Source: Treponema sp. (GTDB lineage: Bacteria; Spirochaetota; Spirochaetia; Treponematales; Treponemataceae). From it: a DNA stretch of 64,000 nucleotides. The translations under genes were made by a program, and so were the position numbers. The notes under the pieces were generated by a model. That model did not search any database and had not been told where the DNA came from. It worked only from the letters and a program-made list of their open reading frames with translations. The DNA lies in assembly GCA_017548565.1 (NCBI GenBank), contig JAFYZU010000053.1, forward strand, positions 1-64,000, written 5' to 3'. Of this stretch, positions 17,961 to 25,294 are shown piece by piece. Position 1 is the first letter of the stretch. Each line of letters begins with the position of its first letter.

Positions 17961-19503
17961 TGTTTTATTGACTGACGATGAACAGATTGTAATTGATTCT
18001 CTTTCGTTTATAATCAGCAGGAATTTTGAAGGGATGATAAACTTGAATACTGTATTGTCCGGAACTGAAGCAATAGATTTTGTAACGAAGCACAATGTTG
18101 ATATCATCTTTATGGATATAAATATGCCGGGTTTAAACGGACTTGATACAGTAAGCTGCATAAAAAAAATCAGGCCCGAAATAATCATCATAATGCTGAG
18201 TGCTTTCGACCGTTTCCAGTATGCGCAGGAAGCAATGAATCTTGGAGCGTTTAAATATATTACGAAGCCGGTAAACAGAAATGTCGTTATTCAGACGGTT
18301 CAAAGCGCAATTGATTTTATAGAAGCAAAGCGTGGTAAATTAACGGAGGATAAGGAACTTCATAAAAAGCTTGATCTTGTTTCACCGATGATTGAAAGTG
18401 ATTTTATTTATTCATCGCTTTTTGAAAACGATTCGTCGTTTGATCTTGGAACATATCTTGATTATTTTAATCTTACGGATAAATATTTCTGCTGCTGCTG
18501 TTTTGAAATTCCAAACATAAATTCTGAAAATCAGTTTTCGACATATACAAAGCTTCGTGATTTAATCAAAAGCGAAATAGAATGTCTTGTGAGCTCCTTT
18601 ATAATGAACCGGATCATAGTTCTGTATATTGCTGATGGAAAAAGTTATTCAGAAGGTAAGGAGTATGAAAAGATAAAAAAACTTTTTACTTCAATGAATT
18701 ATAAGGTTTCTGCAAAAATAAAATGCGGTGTAAGTAAATTTTCCGATGACTGGGAGCTTTTTAAGGCATTGTATGAAACTGCTATAATGTGTCTGAATCA
18801 GTGTAAGAATGACGGTGAAATACGTTTTGGTGAAGAAGCAGACGTTCAGTTAAAAAATGAAAATAATACGAATGAATTTAAAAAGCAGCTTATATCACGA
18901 TTCCGTCAAGGCGATTCAAGCGGTGTAAAATCCTTCTTAACGCTGTACTGTTCGGCTCTTGTTGATAATAAAACCGATTTGAATAAAATCAAGAATTCCT
19001 TTTTTGATATAATCATTACTGCAAGAAACATAACGCTTGAGATTAACGAAGATTTTTACAGTGAATCCTTTGACAACGCCTTTGAAATCCTCAGCAGGGA
19101 AAATGATGTGATGATGCTTAAGGATTATCTTCAGAAAACACTTCTTGAATATTTAACGGCAATTGCAAGCAGGCGCACACAGAATGAAAATCCTATCATA
19201 AAGAAAGTCTGTTCTTATATAAACGAAAATATTGCTGAAGACATTTCGCTTGAAACAATGGCAGATTACGTTAATGTAAGTTCGTTTTATCTGAGCAAGC
19301 TTTTTAAAGAAGAGATGGGCGTTACGTTCATTAATTTTTTATCTGATAGAAGACTTGAAAAATCGCGGCAGATGCTTAAAAATACTTCAAAATCAATAAA
19401 GGAAATTACTGCTGAAACAGGATACAATGATCAGAATTATTTCAGCAGGTTGTTTAAAAATAAATTCGGAGTTTCTCCGACAGAATATAGAAATCAGCTT
19501 TAA
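17953..19503 (+). CDS. YesN-type response regulator with AraC DNA-binding domain
   Basis: 516 residues. Receiver at 1-125 with acidic TDDEQ, phosphoacceptor Asp55 in FMDINMPG, Ser in MLSAFDRF and KPVNR. The middle (about 140-400) is a variable YesN-type linker. Two AraC-type helix-turn-helix motifs at the end: ISLETMADYVNVSSFYLSKLFK and ITAETGYNDQNYFSRLFKNKFGVSPTEYR. It should be phosphorylated by the kinase encoded just upstream and activate sugar genes. Likely targets, by analogy with clostridial xylFGH control, are the divergent transporter operon at 8.7-12.7 kb or the next gene. Confidence 0.93.
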   Translation: MYNVLLTDDEQIVIDSLSFIISRNFEGMINLNTVLSGTEAIDFVTKHNVDIIFMDINMPGLNGLDTVSCIKKIRPEIIIIMLSAFDRFQYAQEAMNLGAFKYITKPVNRNVVIQTVQSAIDFIEAKRGKLTEDKELHKKLDLVSPMIESDFIYSSLFENDSSFDLGTYLDYFNLTDKYFCCCCFEIPNINSENQFSTYTKLRDLIKSEIECLVSSFIMNRIIVLYIADGKSYSEGKEYEKIKKLFTSMNYKVSAKIKCGVSKFSDDWELFKALYETAIMCLNQCKNDGEIRFGEEADVQLKNENNTNEFKKQLISRFRQGDSSGVKSFLTLYCSALVDNKTDLNKIKNSFFDIIITARNITLEINEDFYSESFDNAFEILSRENDVMMLKDYLQKTLLEYLTAIASRRTQNENPIIKKVCSYINENIAEDISLETMADYVNVSSFYLSKLFKEEMGVTFINFLSDRRLEKSRQMLKNTSKSIKEITAETGYNDQNYFSRLFKNKFGVSPTEYRNQL

Positions 19504-19512
19504 GGAAAAAAA

Positions 19513-20541
19513 ATGAAAAGAATACTGTTGTTTTTTATCTGTATTTTATGTTTGTCGTGTTCAAGAAAAATCAATAAGAATGAATCAAATAAGAGCGATG
19601 AAAAGATCGAATCAAAAAAGGTCATAGGATTTTCAATAGACACACTCGCTATCGAAAGATGGCAGCGTGATCTTGATGTTTTTACAAGCCGGGTGCGCGA
19701 AATGGATGCCGAGGTGATTGTCCAGAATGCGGGCAACAGTATAGATGAACAGAAAAGACAGCTGATGTATCTTGCAGAGCGCAATGTCGACGTGCTTGTA
19801 ATTTTGCCGAAAAATGCAGTTTCATTAACAGAAACAATTTCAAAAATCAGGGCAAAGGGAATACCCGTTATTTCCTATGACCGTCTTATTTTAAATTGCG
19901 ATATAGATCTTTATATTACGATTAACAGTGAAAAGGTCGGTGAGCTTATGGCACAGGGAACGATGAACCGTACGAAAGGAAATTCCTGGTTCTGCTTTCT
20001 CGGACCTGAAGAAGATTTTAATATGACGCTTATTAAAAATGGAATTGACAAGACAATCAGCGGAAGAGGAATAAAAATCAATCATTTGTATTATACCAAC
20101 GGATGGGATTACGACCTGGCATTTCAGGAGATGAGTCGTCTTATAGCGGATAACAGGATTCCTGATGCAATAATCTGTGGCAATGATGCAGTTGCTTCGA
20201 GCATTATTCAGGCAGTAAAGCAGTTTTACCGGGGAAAGCACATCTGTATCTGCGGTCAGGATGCAGATATTGCCGCCTGTCAGAATATAATTCAAAGAGA
20301 ACAGGATTTTACGGTCTATAAACCTATTTCGAAACTCGCTGAACTGACAGCTGAATATGCAGTCAATCTTGCAAACGGAAAGACAATTTCACAGCTTGAT
20401 ATAAAAGATACAATCAATAACGGAACCGGTGATATTCCTGTAGTGTGGCTTGAACCGCAGATTGTTGATTCTTCGAACATGGATAAAGTCATAATTGATT
20501 CCGGCTTTCATTCACATAATGAAGTGTACAGAAGCAATTAA
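19513..20541 (+). CDS. XylF/ChvE-like sugar-binding lipoprotein
   Basis: 342 residues. Leader ends in CLSCS (Cys about 16): lipoprotein. Type I binding fold related to the ChvE-type protein at 11.6-12.7 kb: VIGFSIDTLAIERWQRD, YLAERNVDVLVILPKN, PVISYDRLILNCDIDLYITINSEKVG, ICGNDAVASSIIQAV and ICGQDADIAACQN. It follows the two-component genes by 9 nt and has no permease of its own. It may be a second sensor input or an alternative binding protein for the mmsAB transporter. Confidence 0.88.
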   Translation: MKRILLFFICILCLSCSRKINKNESNKSDEKIESKKVIGFSIDTLAIERWQRDLDVFTSRVREMDAEVIVQNAGNSIDEQKRQLMYLAERNVDVLVILPKNAVSLTETISKIRAKGIPVISYDRLILNCDIDLYITINSEKVGELMAQGTMNRTKGNSWFCFLGPEEDFNMTLIKNGIDKTISGRGIKINHLYYTNGWDYDLAFQEMSRLIADNRIPDAIICGNDAVASSIIQAVKQFYRGKHICICGQDADIAACQNIIQREQDFTVYKPISKLAELTAEYAVNLANGKTISQLDIKDTINNGTGDIPVVWLEPQIVDSSNMDKVIIDSGFHSHNEVYRSN

Positions 20542-20553
20542 AAGGGGTATAAT
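20525..20553 (+). promoter_or_regulatory. Possible promoter of the rhomboid-like gene, leaderless
   Basis: TGTACA (20525-20530), 17 bp, TATAAT (20548-20553), then 6 nt to the ATG at 20560. An AAAGGGG is present but 12-13 nt from the ATG. The promoter overlaps the end of the preceding gene. Confidence 0.5.
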
Positions 20554-20559
20554 GAATTC

Positions 20560-21252
20560 ATGGCTTCAAGAAAATCCTTTAAATTTAATTACGACGCTCC
20601 GGTAACAAATACTTTTGTGCTTGGAACAATTTTCATATTTGTTTTGAATCTGCTCATTAAAAATACAGATTTGAATTCAATGTTTTTTATGTGCCCTACC
20701 GGCGCTTCGGGAACAATGCCTTTTTCTTTTTCGAAGGTTACAGATTATTTCAAGCTTCTGCTGTATGTCTTCGGCGGTACAGAAAAATCGATTCTTTTTA
20801 CAAATCTTCTTCTTATAATGCTTTTAAGTCCGCAGATGGAAGAACTTTATGGTTCTGTGGCAATTGGAATAATGTATGTAATAGCGGCAGTTTTTACAGG
20901 AGTGCTTAATGTGCTTTTCGGAAAGGCACCTGTTTGTGGAGCAGATTCAATCATCTTCATGCTCATAGTACTTGATGTTCTTGCCTGCTTTAAGAGTAAG
21001 AGTATAAACTGTTCTGCGGTTGTCGTCGTGGCAGTATTTATATGCGTACAGGTTTTCAGACAGAATCCAAATGGAGCAGTTGGAATCATCATAACTGTTG
21101 CCGGTGGAATCTGTGGAAGTCTTTTTGCATTTATTGCGCTTCCAAAAGCACGTGCCAAAAAGAGCGCAGCGGCAAGCGTTACTTCAAGTCCTAAGCGTGT
21201 AAAAAAACAGGAAAGCGATGACGCAACGGTTGTAGGAACATTGAGGTTTTAA
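20560..21252 (+). CDS. Rhomboid-fold membrane protein, probably proteolytically inactive
   Basis: 230 residues with about six TM helices and a Lys/Ser-rich cytoplasmic tail (195-230). Rhomboid landmarks are MEELYGSVAIGIMYVIAAVFTGV (L1 loop and GxxxG helix), APVCGADSIIFML in TM4 position and VAGGICGSLFAF in TM6 position. In active rhomboids the TM4 motif is GxSG and TM6 has AH(x)GG. Here they read GADS (127-130) and VAGG (His replaced by Val180), and the TM2 His is also missing. It is therefore likely a pseudoprotease that may bind membrane proteins. Fold assignment is moderate confidence; loss of catalytic residues is seen directly. Confidence 0.72.
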   Translation: MASRKSFKFNYDAPVTNTFVLGTIFIFVLNLLIKNTDLNSMFFMCPTGASGTMPFSFSKVTDYFKLLLYVFGGTEKSILFTNLLLIMLLSPQMEELYGSVAIGIMYVIAAVFTGVLNVLFGKAPVCGADSIIFMLIVLDVLACFKSKSINCSAVVVVAVFICVQVFRQNPNGAVGIIITVAGGICGSLFAFIALPKARAKKSAAASVTSSPKRVKKQESDDATVVGTLRF

Positions 21253-21254
21253 TC

Positions 21255-22625
21255 ATGGAAAATACACAGAACGATTCAATTGTAAAAGAAAATAAAATGG
21301 GGACGATGCCTCTCGGAAAGCTTTTGATTGATATTTCACTTCCGATGATGATTTCGATGCTTGTACAGGCCCTTTATAATTTTGTAGACAGTATTTTCGT
21401 TTCCAAGATTTGTGAGGATGCGCTTACGGCAGTTTCACTTGCATTCCCGATACAGAATCTTATGATTTCAACGGCAGTCGGTACCGGAGTTGGAGTAAAT
21501 GCACTTCTTTCCATGAGGCTTGGTCAGAAAGATAAAAGGGCAGTAAGCGATTCCGCAATGAACGGGATTTTCCTTTACAGCGTTACTTGTATTGTTTTTA
21601 TTGTGCTTGGCCTTTTTATTCCGCGCATTTATTTCGAGTCACAGACCTCTAATCCTGCGATTGTTGAATACGGCGTTCAATATCTTTCTATATGTATGAT
21701 TGTCTGCGCCGGATTATATGGTGCAATCCTTTTTGAACGTCTGCTTCAGTCTACAGGTCTTACAAAGCTTTCAATGATTTCACAGCTTGCGGGTGCAATA
21801 ACTAACATTGTTTTTGATCCTCTGTTGATTTTCGGTCTTGCAGGATTTCCAAAGCTTGGTATTGCAGGTGCGGCATGGGCAACGGTTTTAGGACAGTTTG
21901 TCGGCTTCGGACTCTCGTTAACGCTTAATCTCATTAAAAATAAAGAAATTGAATTCAGAATAAAAGGTTTCCGTCCGAGTCTTACTGTAATTGCAAATAT
22001 TTACAAGGTAGGAGCACCATCTATTCTGCTTGGTTCAATCGGTTCGGTTTTGACATATCTTATCAATCTTATTTTAGGTTCGTTTACTTCAACAGCGATT
22101 GCAGTTTACGGAGTTTATTTTAAGATTCAGAGTGTGATTTTCATGCCTGTATTCGGACTGAATAATGGTATTGTACCGATTGTTGCCTATAACTACGGAG
22201 CCAGACGAAAGGACAGGATTATAAAGGCAATAAAGCTTTGTGCTTTTGCGGCAGTTATTATTATGACAGCGGGTCTTCTTATATTCGAAATTTTCCCTCA
22301 TGCTTTGCTTAAACTGTTCAATGCTTCCGATGAAATGTATGCAATCGGTGTTCCGGCACTTCGTCGTATTGCACTTCATTTTCCGGTTGCGGCAGTCTGC
22401 ATAACTCTAATATCTGTTTTTCAGGCACTCGGTAAGGGTCTTTTAAGTATGATTGTTTCCTTTGTGCGGCAGATTATAGTTCTTCTTCCTGCGGCTTATC
22501 TTCTTTCGCTTACCGGTGATGTTAATAATATCTGGTGGGCATTTATTATTGCAGAAACAGCTTCCGTCGTTGCAAGTGCAATAGGTATGCGTCTTGTTTA
22601 CAAAAAGGATATAAAGAATCTGTAA
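21255..22625 (+). CDS. MATE-family multidrug/solute exporter
   Basis: 456 residues, twelve hydrophobic helices. MATE landmarks: MGTMPLGKLLIDISLPMMIS at the N-terminus, VDSIFVSKI, FPIQNLMISTAVGTGVGVNAL, and in the second half GAPSILLGSIGSVLTY and FGLNNGIVPIVAYNYGARR, close to the MepA/NorM-type subgroup of gut bacteria. Exports cations, drugs or metabolites in exchange for Na+ or H+. It begins 3 nt after the rhomboid-like gene, so the two are probably cotranscribed. Substrate unknown. Confidence 0.93.
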   Translation: MENTQNDSIVKENKMGTMPLGKLLIDISLPMMISMLVQALYNFVDSIFVSKICEDALTAVSLAFPIQNLMISTAVGTGVGVNALLSMRLGQKDKRAVSDSAMNGIFLYSVTCIVFIVLGLFIPRIYFESQTSNPAIVEYGVQYLSICMIVCAGLYGAILFERLLQSTGLTKLSMISQLAGAITNIVFDPLLIFGLAGFPKLGIAGAAWATVLGQFVGFGLSLTLNLIKNKEIEFRIKGFRPSLTVIANIYKVGAPSILLGSIGSVLTYLINLILGSFTSTAIAVYGVYFKIQSVIFMPVFGLNNGIVPIVAYNYGARRKDRIIKAIKLCAFAAVIIMTAGLLIFEIFPHALLKLFNASDEMYAIGVPALRRIALHFPVAAVCITLISVFQALGKGLLSMIVSFVRQIIVLLPAAYLLSLTGDVNNIWWAFIIAETASVVASAIGMRLVYKKDIKNL

Positions 22626-22639
22626 ACAGAAAAAGAATA

Positions 22640-22668
22640 TTGAAGAAACTGAAAAAAAACACTATTCT
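22640..22668 (+). promoter_or_regulatory. Promoter of the GNAT gene, leaderless
   Basis: TTGAAG (22640-22645), 17 bp, TATTCT (22663-22668), then exactly 6 nt to the ATG at 22675. No Shine-Dalgarno. Confidence 0.55.
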
Positions 22669-22674
22669 TATGTC

Positions 22675-23127
22675 ATGAACATTACAATAAGATTAGCAAA
22701 AAATGAAGACAGCGCGCAGCTTGCAAAAATATTCCAGAATGAATTCGGTTATGCAAATTGTACCCGGAAGGTTGTTGAAAATAAGTTCAAACAGCTGGAC
22801 AGCAAGAAGGAAGCAGTCTTTGTTGCCGTAGATCTGGATAAGGGTGATTTTGAAGATTATATCTGCGGGGTAGTTCATATTGAATTGTTCAATGCCCTTT
22901 ATGTTGAAAATATGGCTGATGTTCCGGATCTTGCAGTTTCAGAGGAATACCATCGTCATGGAATAGGAAGAATGCTTTTACAGAAGGCAGAAAACTGGGC
23001 AAAGGAAAACTCGGTAATGCAGATCCGCCTTATTTCCGGGGCAAACAGAACAAAGACACATAAGTTCTATCGTGCACTCGGATATGAGAATGAAAAAATG
23101 CAGATGAGATTCGTAAAATCGCTTTAA
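22675..23127 (+). CDS. GNAT-family N-acetyltransferase
   Basis: 150 residues, a single GNAT fold: N-terminal ITIRLAKNEDSAQLAKIF, central strand YICGVVHIEL, LAVSEEYHRHGIGRMLLQKAENWA (acetyl-CoA pyrophosphate loop RHGIG) and a C-terminal strand with HKFYRALGYENEKMQMRFVK. Transfers acetyl from acetyl-CoA to an amine; the acceptor cannot be told. It converges on the dCMP deaminase gene with 15 nt between stops and no obvious terminator. Confidence 0.92.
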   Translation: MNITIRLAKNEDSAQLAKIFQNEFGYANCTRKVVENKFKQLDSKKEAVFVAVDLDKGDFEDYICGVVHIELFNALYVENMADVPDLAVSEEYHRHGIGRMLLQKAENWAKENSVMQIRLISGANRTKTHKFYRALGYENEKMQMRFVKSL

Positions 23128-23142
23128 TTAATTGAATAAGAC

Positions 23143-23637
23143 TTAAACTTCAAATTGAATTTTACGGCCGGTTGACTGGTACTGATAGTATCGGACGCCG
23201 GCTGCATTCATTAACTTCTTTGAAGCCTCTACCGATGGAGTTCCGTCGTATTTGTTGCTTGCGTAAACGACTGTCTTGATTCCTGCCTGAATAATTGCCT
23301 TTGCACATTCATTGCATGGAAAAAGCGTTACATAGATTTTGCAGCCTTCGAGCGATCCGCCTCTGTAGTTCAAAATTGCATTGAGTTCACTGTGACATAC
23401 ATAGGCATATTTTGTATCGAGGGTTTCGCCTTCTCTTGCCCAGGGAAATTCATCGTCAGAGCAGCCCCTCGGAAAACCGTTGTAGCCCATTGAACGTATT
23501 TTGTTATCCTCGTCAACAATACATGCTCCTACCTGAGAATTAGGATCCTTAGAACGTAAGGATGAAAGAAGGGCAACTCCCATAAAGTATTCATCCCATG
23601 AAATATAATCTGCTCTTTTTGGTGTAATTTCAGACAT
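23143..23637 (-). CDS. dCMP/cytidine deaminase family protein (ComEB-like)
   Basis: 164 residues. Zinc-deaminase signature CHSELNAI (H-x-E, proton-shuttle Glu) and PCNECAKAIIQAGIK, plus YNGFPRGCSDDEFPW, the substrate-binding loop typical of dCMP deaminase. It converts dCMP to dUMP for thymidylate synthesis. HSE replaces the more usual HAE but keeps the catalytic Glu. AGGAG precedes the ATG. Confidence 0.92.
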   Translation of the reverse strand: MSEITPKRADYISWDEYFMGVALLSSLRSKDPNSQVGACIVDEDNKIRSMGYNGFPRGCSDDEFPWAREGETLDTKYAYVCHSELNAILNYRGGSLEGCKIYVTLFPCNECAKAIIQAGIKTVVYASNKYDGTPSVEASKKLMNAAGVRYYQYQSTGRKIQFEV

Positions 23638-23654
23638 TTAAAACTCCTGAATTC

Positions 23655-23683
23655 ATAATAGCAAAGAGGAAAAAAAAGGTAAA
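23655..23683 (-). promoter_or_regulatory. Possible promoter of the dCMP deaminase gene
   Basis: Minus-strand TTTACC (23678-23683), 17 bp, TATTAT (23655-23660), followed by a short leader containing AGGAG. Confidence 0.4.
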
Positions 23684-23693
23684 GATTTATATG

Positions 23694-25229
23694 CTATACT
23701 CCGGCTGTAAGAATCTGTCTTAGTGTTTTTAAGTCGGATGGAATCTTCTTGTTTTTGAGGTTTATAACAATGTAAAGTTTCTGTGAATTATAAAAGGCTC
23801 CCGGAATCTCTTGTGCAATAATATTGGTTCCTGTAAGCTCATAAATGTTTTGTGTAATTATGATGTCAGTACTGTATTTTCTGTTCAGCTCTTTGATTTT
23901 TTCGGCTGCCTTAACCGGTTCACCGATTATCGATGGAATGTTTTGTGTACCGCCGATTTTTCCTGAAACTATTACACCGCTTGTAACGGCACAACCGCAT
24001 CTTATTGTTTCCTGTCCGTTCTGAACGCGCTGTCTGTTGAGCTTAAACAGAGCAACCCTCATCATTAGTGCAGATGCTACTGCGTTTATTGCCTGCTGTG
24101 CATGAGATGTTTCCGGTGAATCGTTTGTTACCGTCCATGAGGCTGTTATTTTATTTGAAGAGGTTTCGTTTACCAATCCGCCTGTTTTTTCAACGCATTG
24201 AGTCATTTCGTGAAGGTATTCGTTTGAAAAATTGATTATATCTTCTGCCTTCATTTTCCTGATGATTGAAGAATACGAAAGAATGTCTGAACATAAAACT
24301 ACAGAGAGGGCTGTCCCCGCTTTAATAATCTCAGACTCCGGTTTTTTAACAGTTTTTTGTATTTCATGTTCCGGTTCTTTTTTTCTGTGGGTTATGAGAA
24401 GCAGAAATATAACTATTACGTAAAGAATAAAAAGCAGTAAATAGATTTTAAAAGCGGTTAGAGTTATAAGGTGGTTGATTGAATTTTCCGAAACTGTCGT
24501 AATTACATACAGTCCTCCCTGGATTTTTGAAGCATTGATAACGAATTTTGTAGTATTTATGGTTATGAAATCTTTATATTCTTCAAGGTTTTCTTTTTCC
24601 ATTTTAGAAATGATTTTTGCAGCAGTAGATGGGATTTTCTGTTTTTTTATGTTTACATCAGGTGCTATGAGAAGATTCGAATTGCTGTCGGTAACAAAGG
24701 ATTTATTTGATGAAGAATTCCGAAGGATTTTTGAGACAGTTCCGGTATTGAATGCTGATACTCCGGTTTTAGAATCTGAATCATATTTAAAAACACAGGC
24801 GAGTGCAAACTGATTTACTACCTCACGCATATCATAAATGCCGGAAGTGGAATCAACCGTTAAAAGCCACGAATTGATTTTATCATCAAGCTCAGAAGAA
24901 AAAGGATATTCCGTGTTGTAATAATACCATCCTCTGCTGTTTCCAATGAAAAGTACATCCGGATTATATTTAAGGAATTTATTGTAAGAATCGTAGCTGT
25001 CTTTTGAACTTTTGATTTTCGAAGCCGCATCTAAAAATACGGTCGTATTGTTTACAAGATTCTGAAAATACTGGTTCAGGGAATCTGCTGTTTTTCTATT
25101 GATTTCCTTGTTTGATATTTCAATTTCTTCAAGCTGTTTTGAATTGACTGCATTTATGCAAAGATAAGTCGAAGCTCCAAGAAAAAAGAAAATTAATGTA
25201 GCGGTCAGGATTTTTATACTTCTTTTCAT
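23694..25229 (-). CDS. Membrane protein with degenerate class III nucleotide cyclase domain
   Basis: 511 residues. TM1 about 7-27, a Cache-like extracellular domain about 30-255 (DVLFIGNSRGWYYYNTEYPF), TM2 about 260-280, then a cyclase homology domain about 305-485. The first metal Asp is kept (CSDILSYSS, Asp315). The second reads SSNK, with Asn359 where GD is expected, and the Asn/Arg of the VNxAxR motif are Lys (GEPVKAAEKIK). Activity is therefore doubtful; it may be a receptor-like pseudocyclase. No Shine-Dalgarno; the -10 is 7 nt from the ATG. Divergent from purL. Confidence 0.82.
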   Translation of the reverse strand: MKRSIKILTATLIFFFLGASTYLCINAVNSKQLEEIEISNKEINRKTADSLNQYFQNLVNNTTVFLDAASKIKSSKDSYDSYNKFLKYNPDVLFIGNSRGWYYYNTEYPFSSELDDKINSWLLTVDSTSGIYDMREVVNQFALACVFKYDSDSKTGVSAFNTGTVSKILRNSSSNKSFVTDSNSNLLIAPDVNIKKQKIPSTAAKIISKMEKENLEEYKDFITINTTKFVINASKIQGGLYVITTVSENSINHLITLTAFKIYLLLFILYVIVIFLLLITHRKKEPEHEIQKTVKKPESEIIKAGTALSVVLCSDILSYSSIIRKMKAEDIINFSNEYLHEMTQCVEKTGGLVNETSSNKITASWTVTNDSPETSHAQQAINAVASALMMRVALFKLNRQRVQNGQETIRCGCAVTSGVIVSGKIGGTQNIPSIIGEPVKAAEKIKELNRKYSTDIIITQNIYELTGTNIIAQEIPGAFYNSQKLYIVINLKNKKIPSDLKTLRQILTAGV

Positions 25230-25236
25230 TTTATCT

Positions 25237-25265
25237 ATAATACCATTTTTTTCATTTATTGTAAC
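25237..25265 (-). promoter_or_regulatory. Promoter of the cyclase-like gene, leaderless
   Basis: Minus-strand GTTACA (25260-25265), 17 bp, TATTAT (25237-25242), 7 nt to the ATG. Its -35 overlaps the -35 of the divergent purL promoter. Confidence 0.5.
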
Positions 25266-25287
25266 TATTCATAAAATTTATTATAAT
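25259..25287 (+). promoter_or_regulatory. Promoter of purL, leaderless
   Basis: TTGTAA (25259-25264), 17 bp, TATAAT (25282-25287), 7 nt to the ATG at 25295. No Shine-Dalgarno. Transcription is predicted to start on or next to the start codon. Confidence 0.68.
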
Positions 25288-25294
25288 TTTTTAC

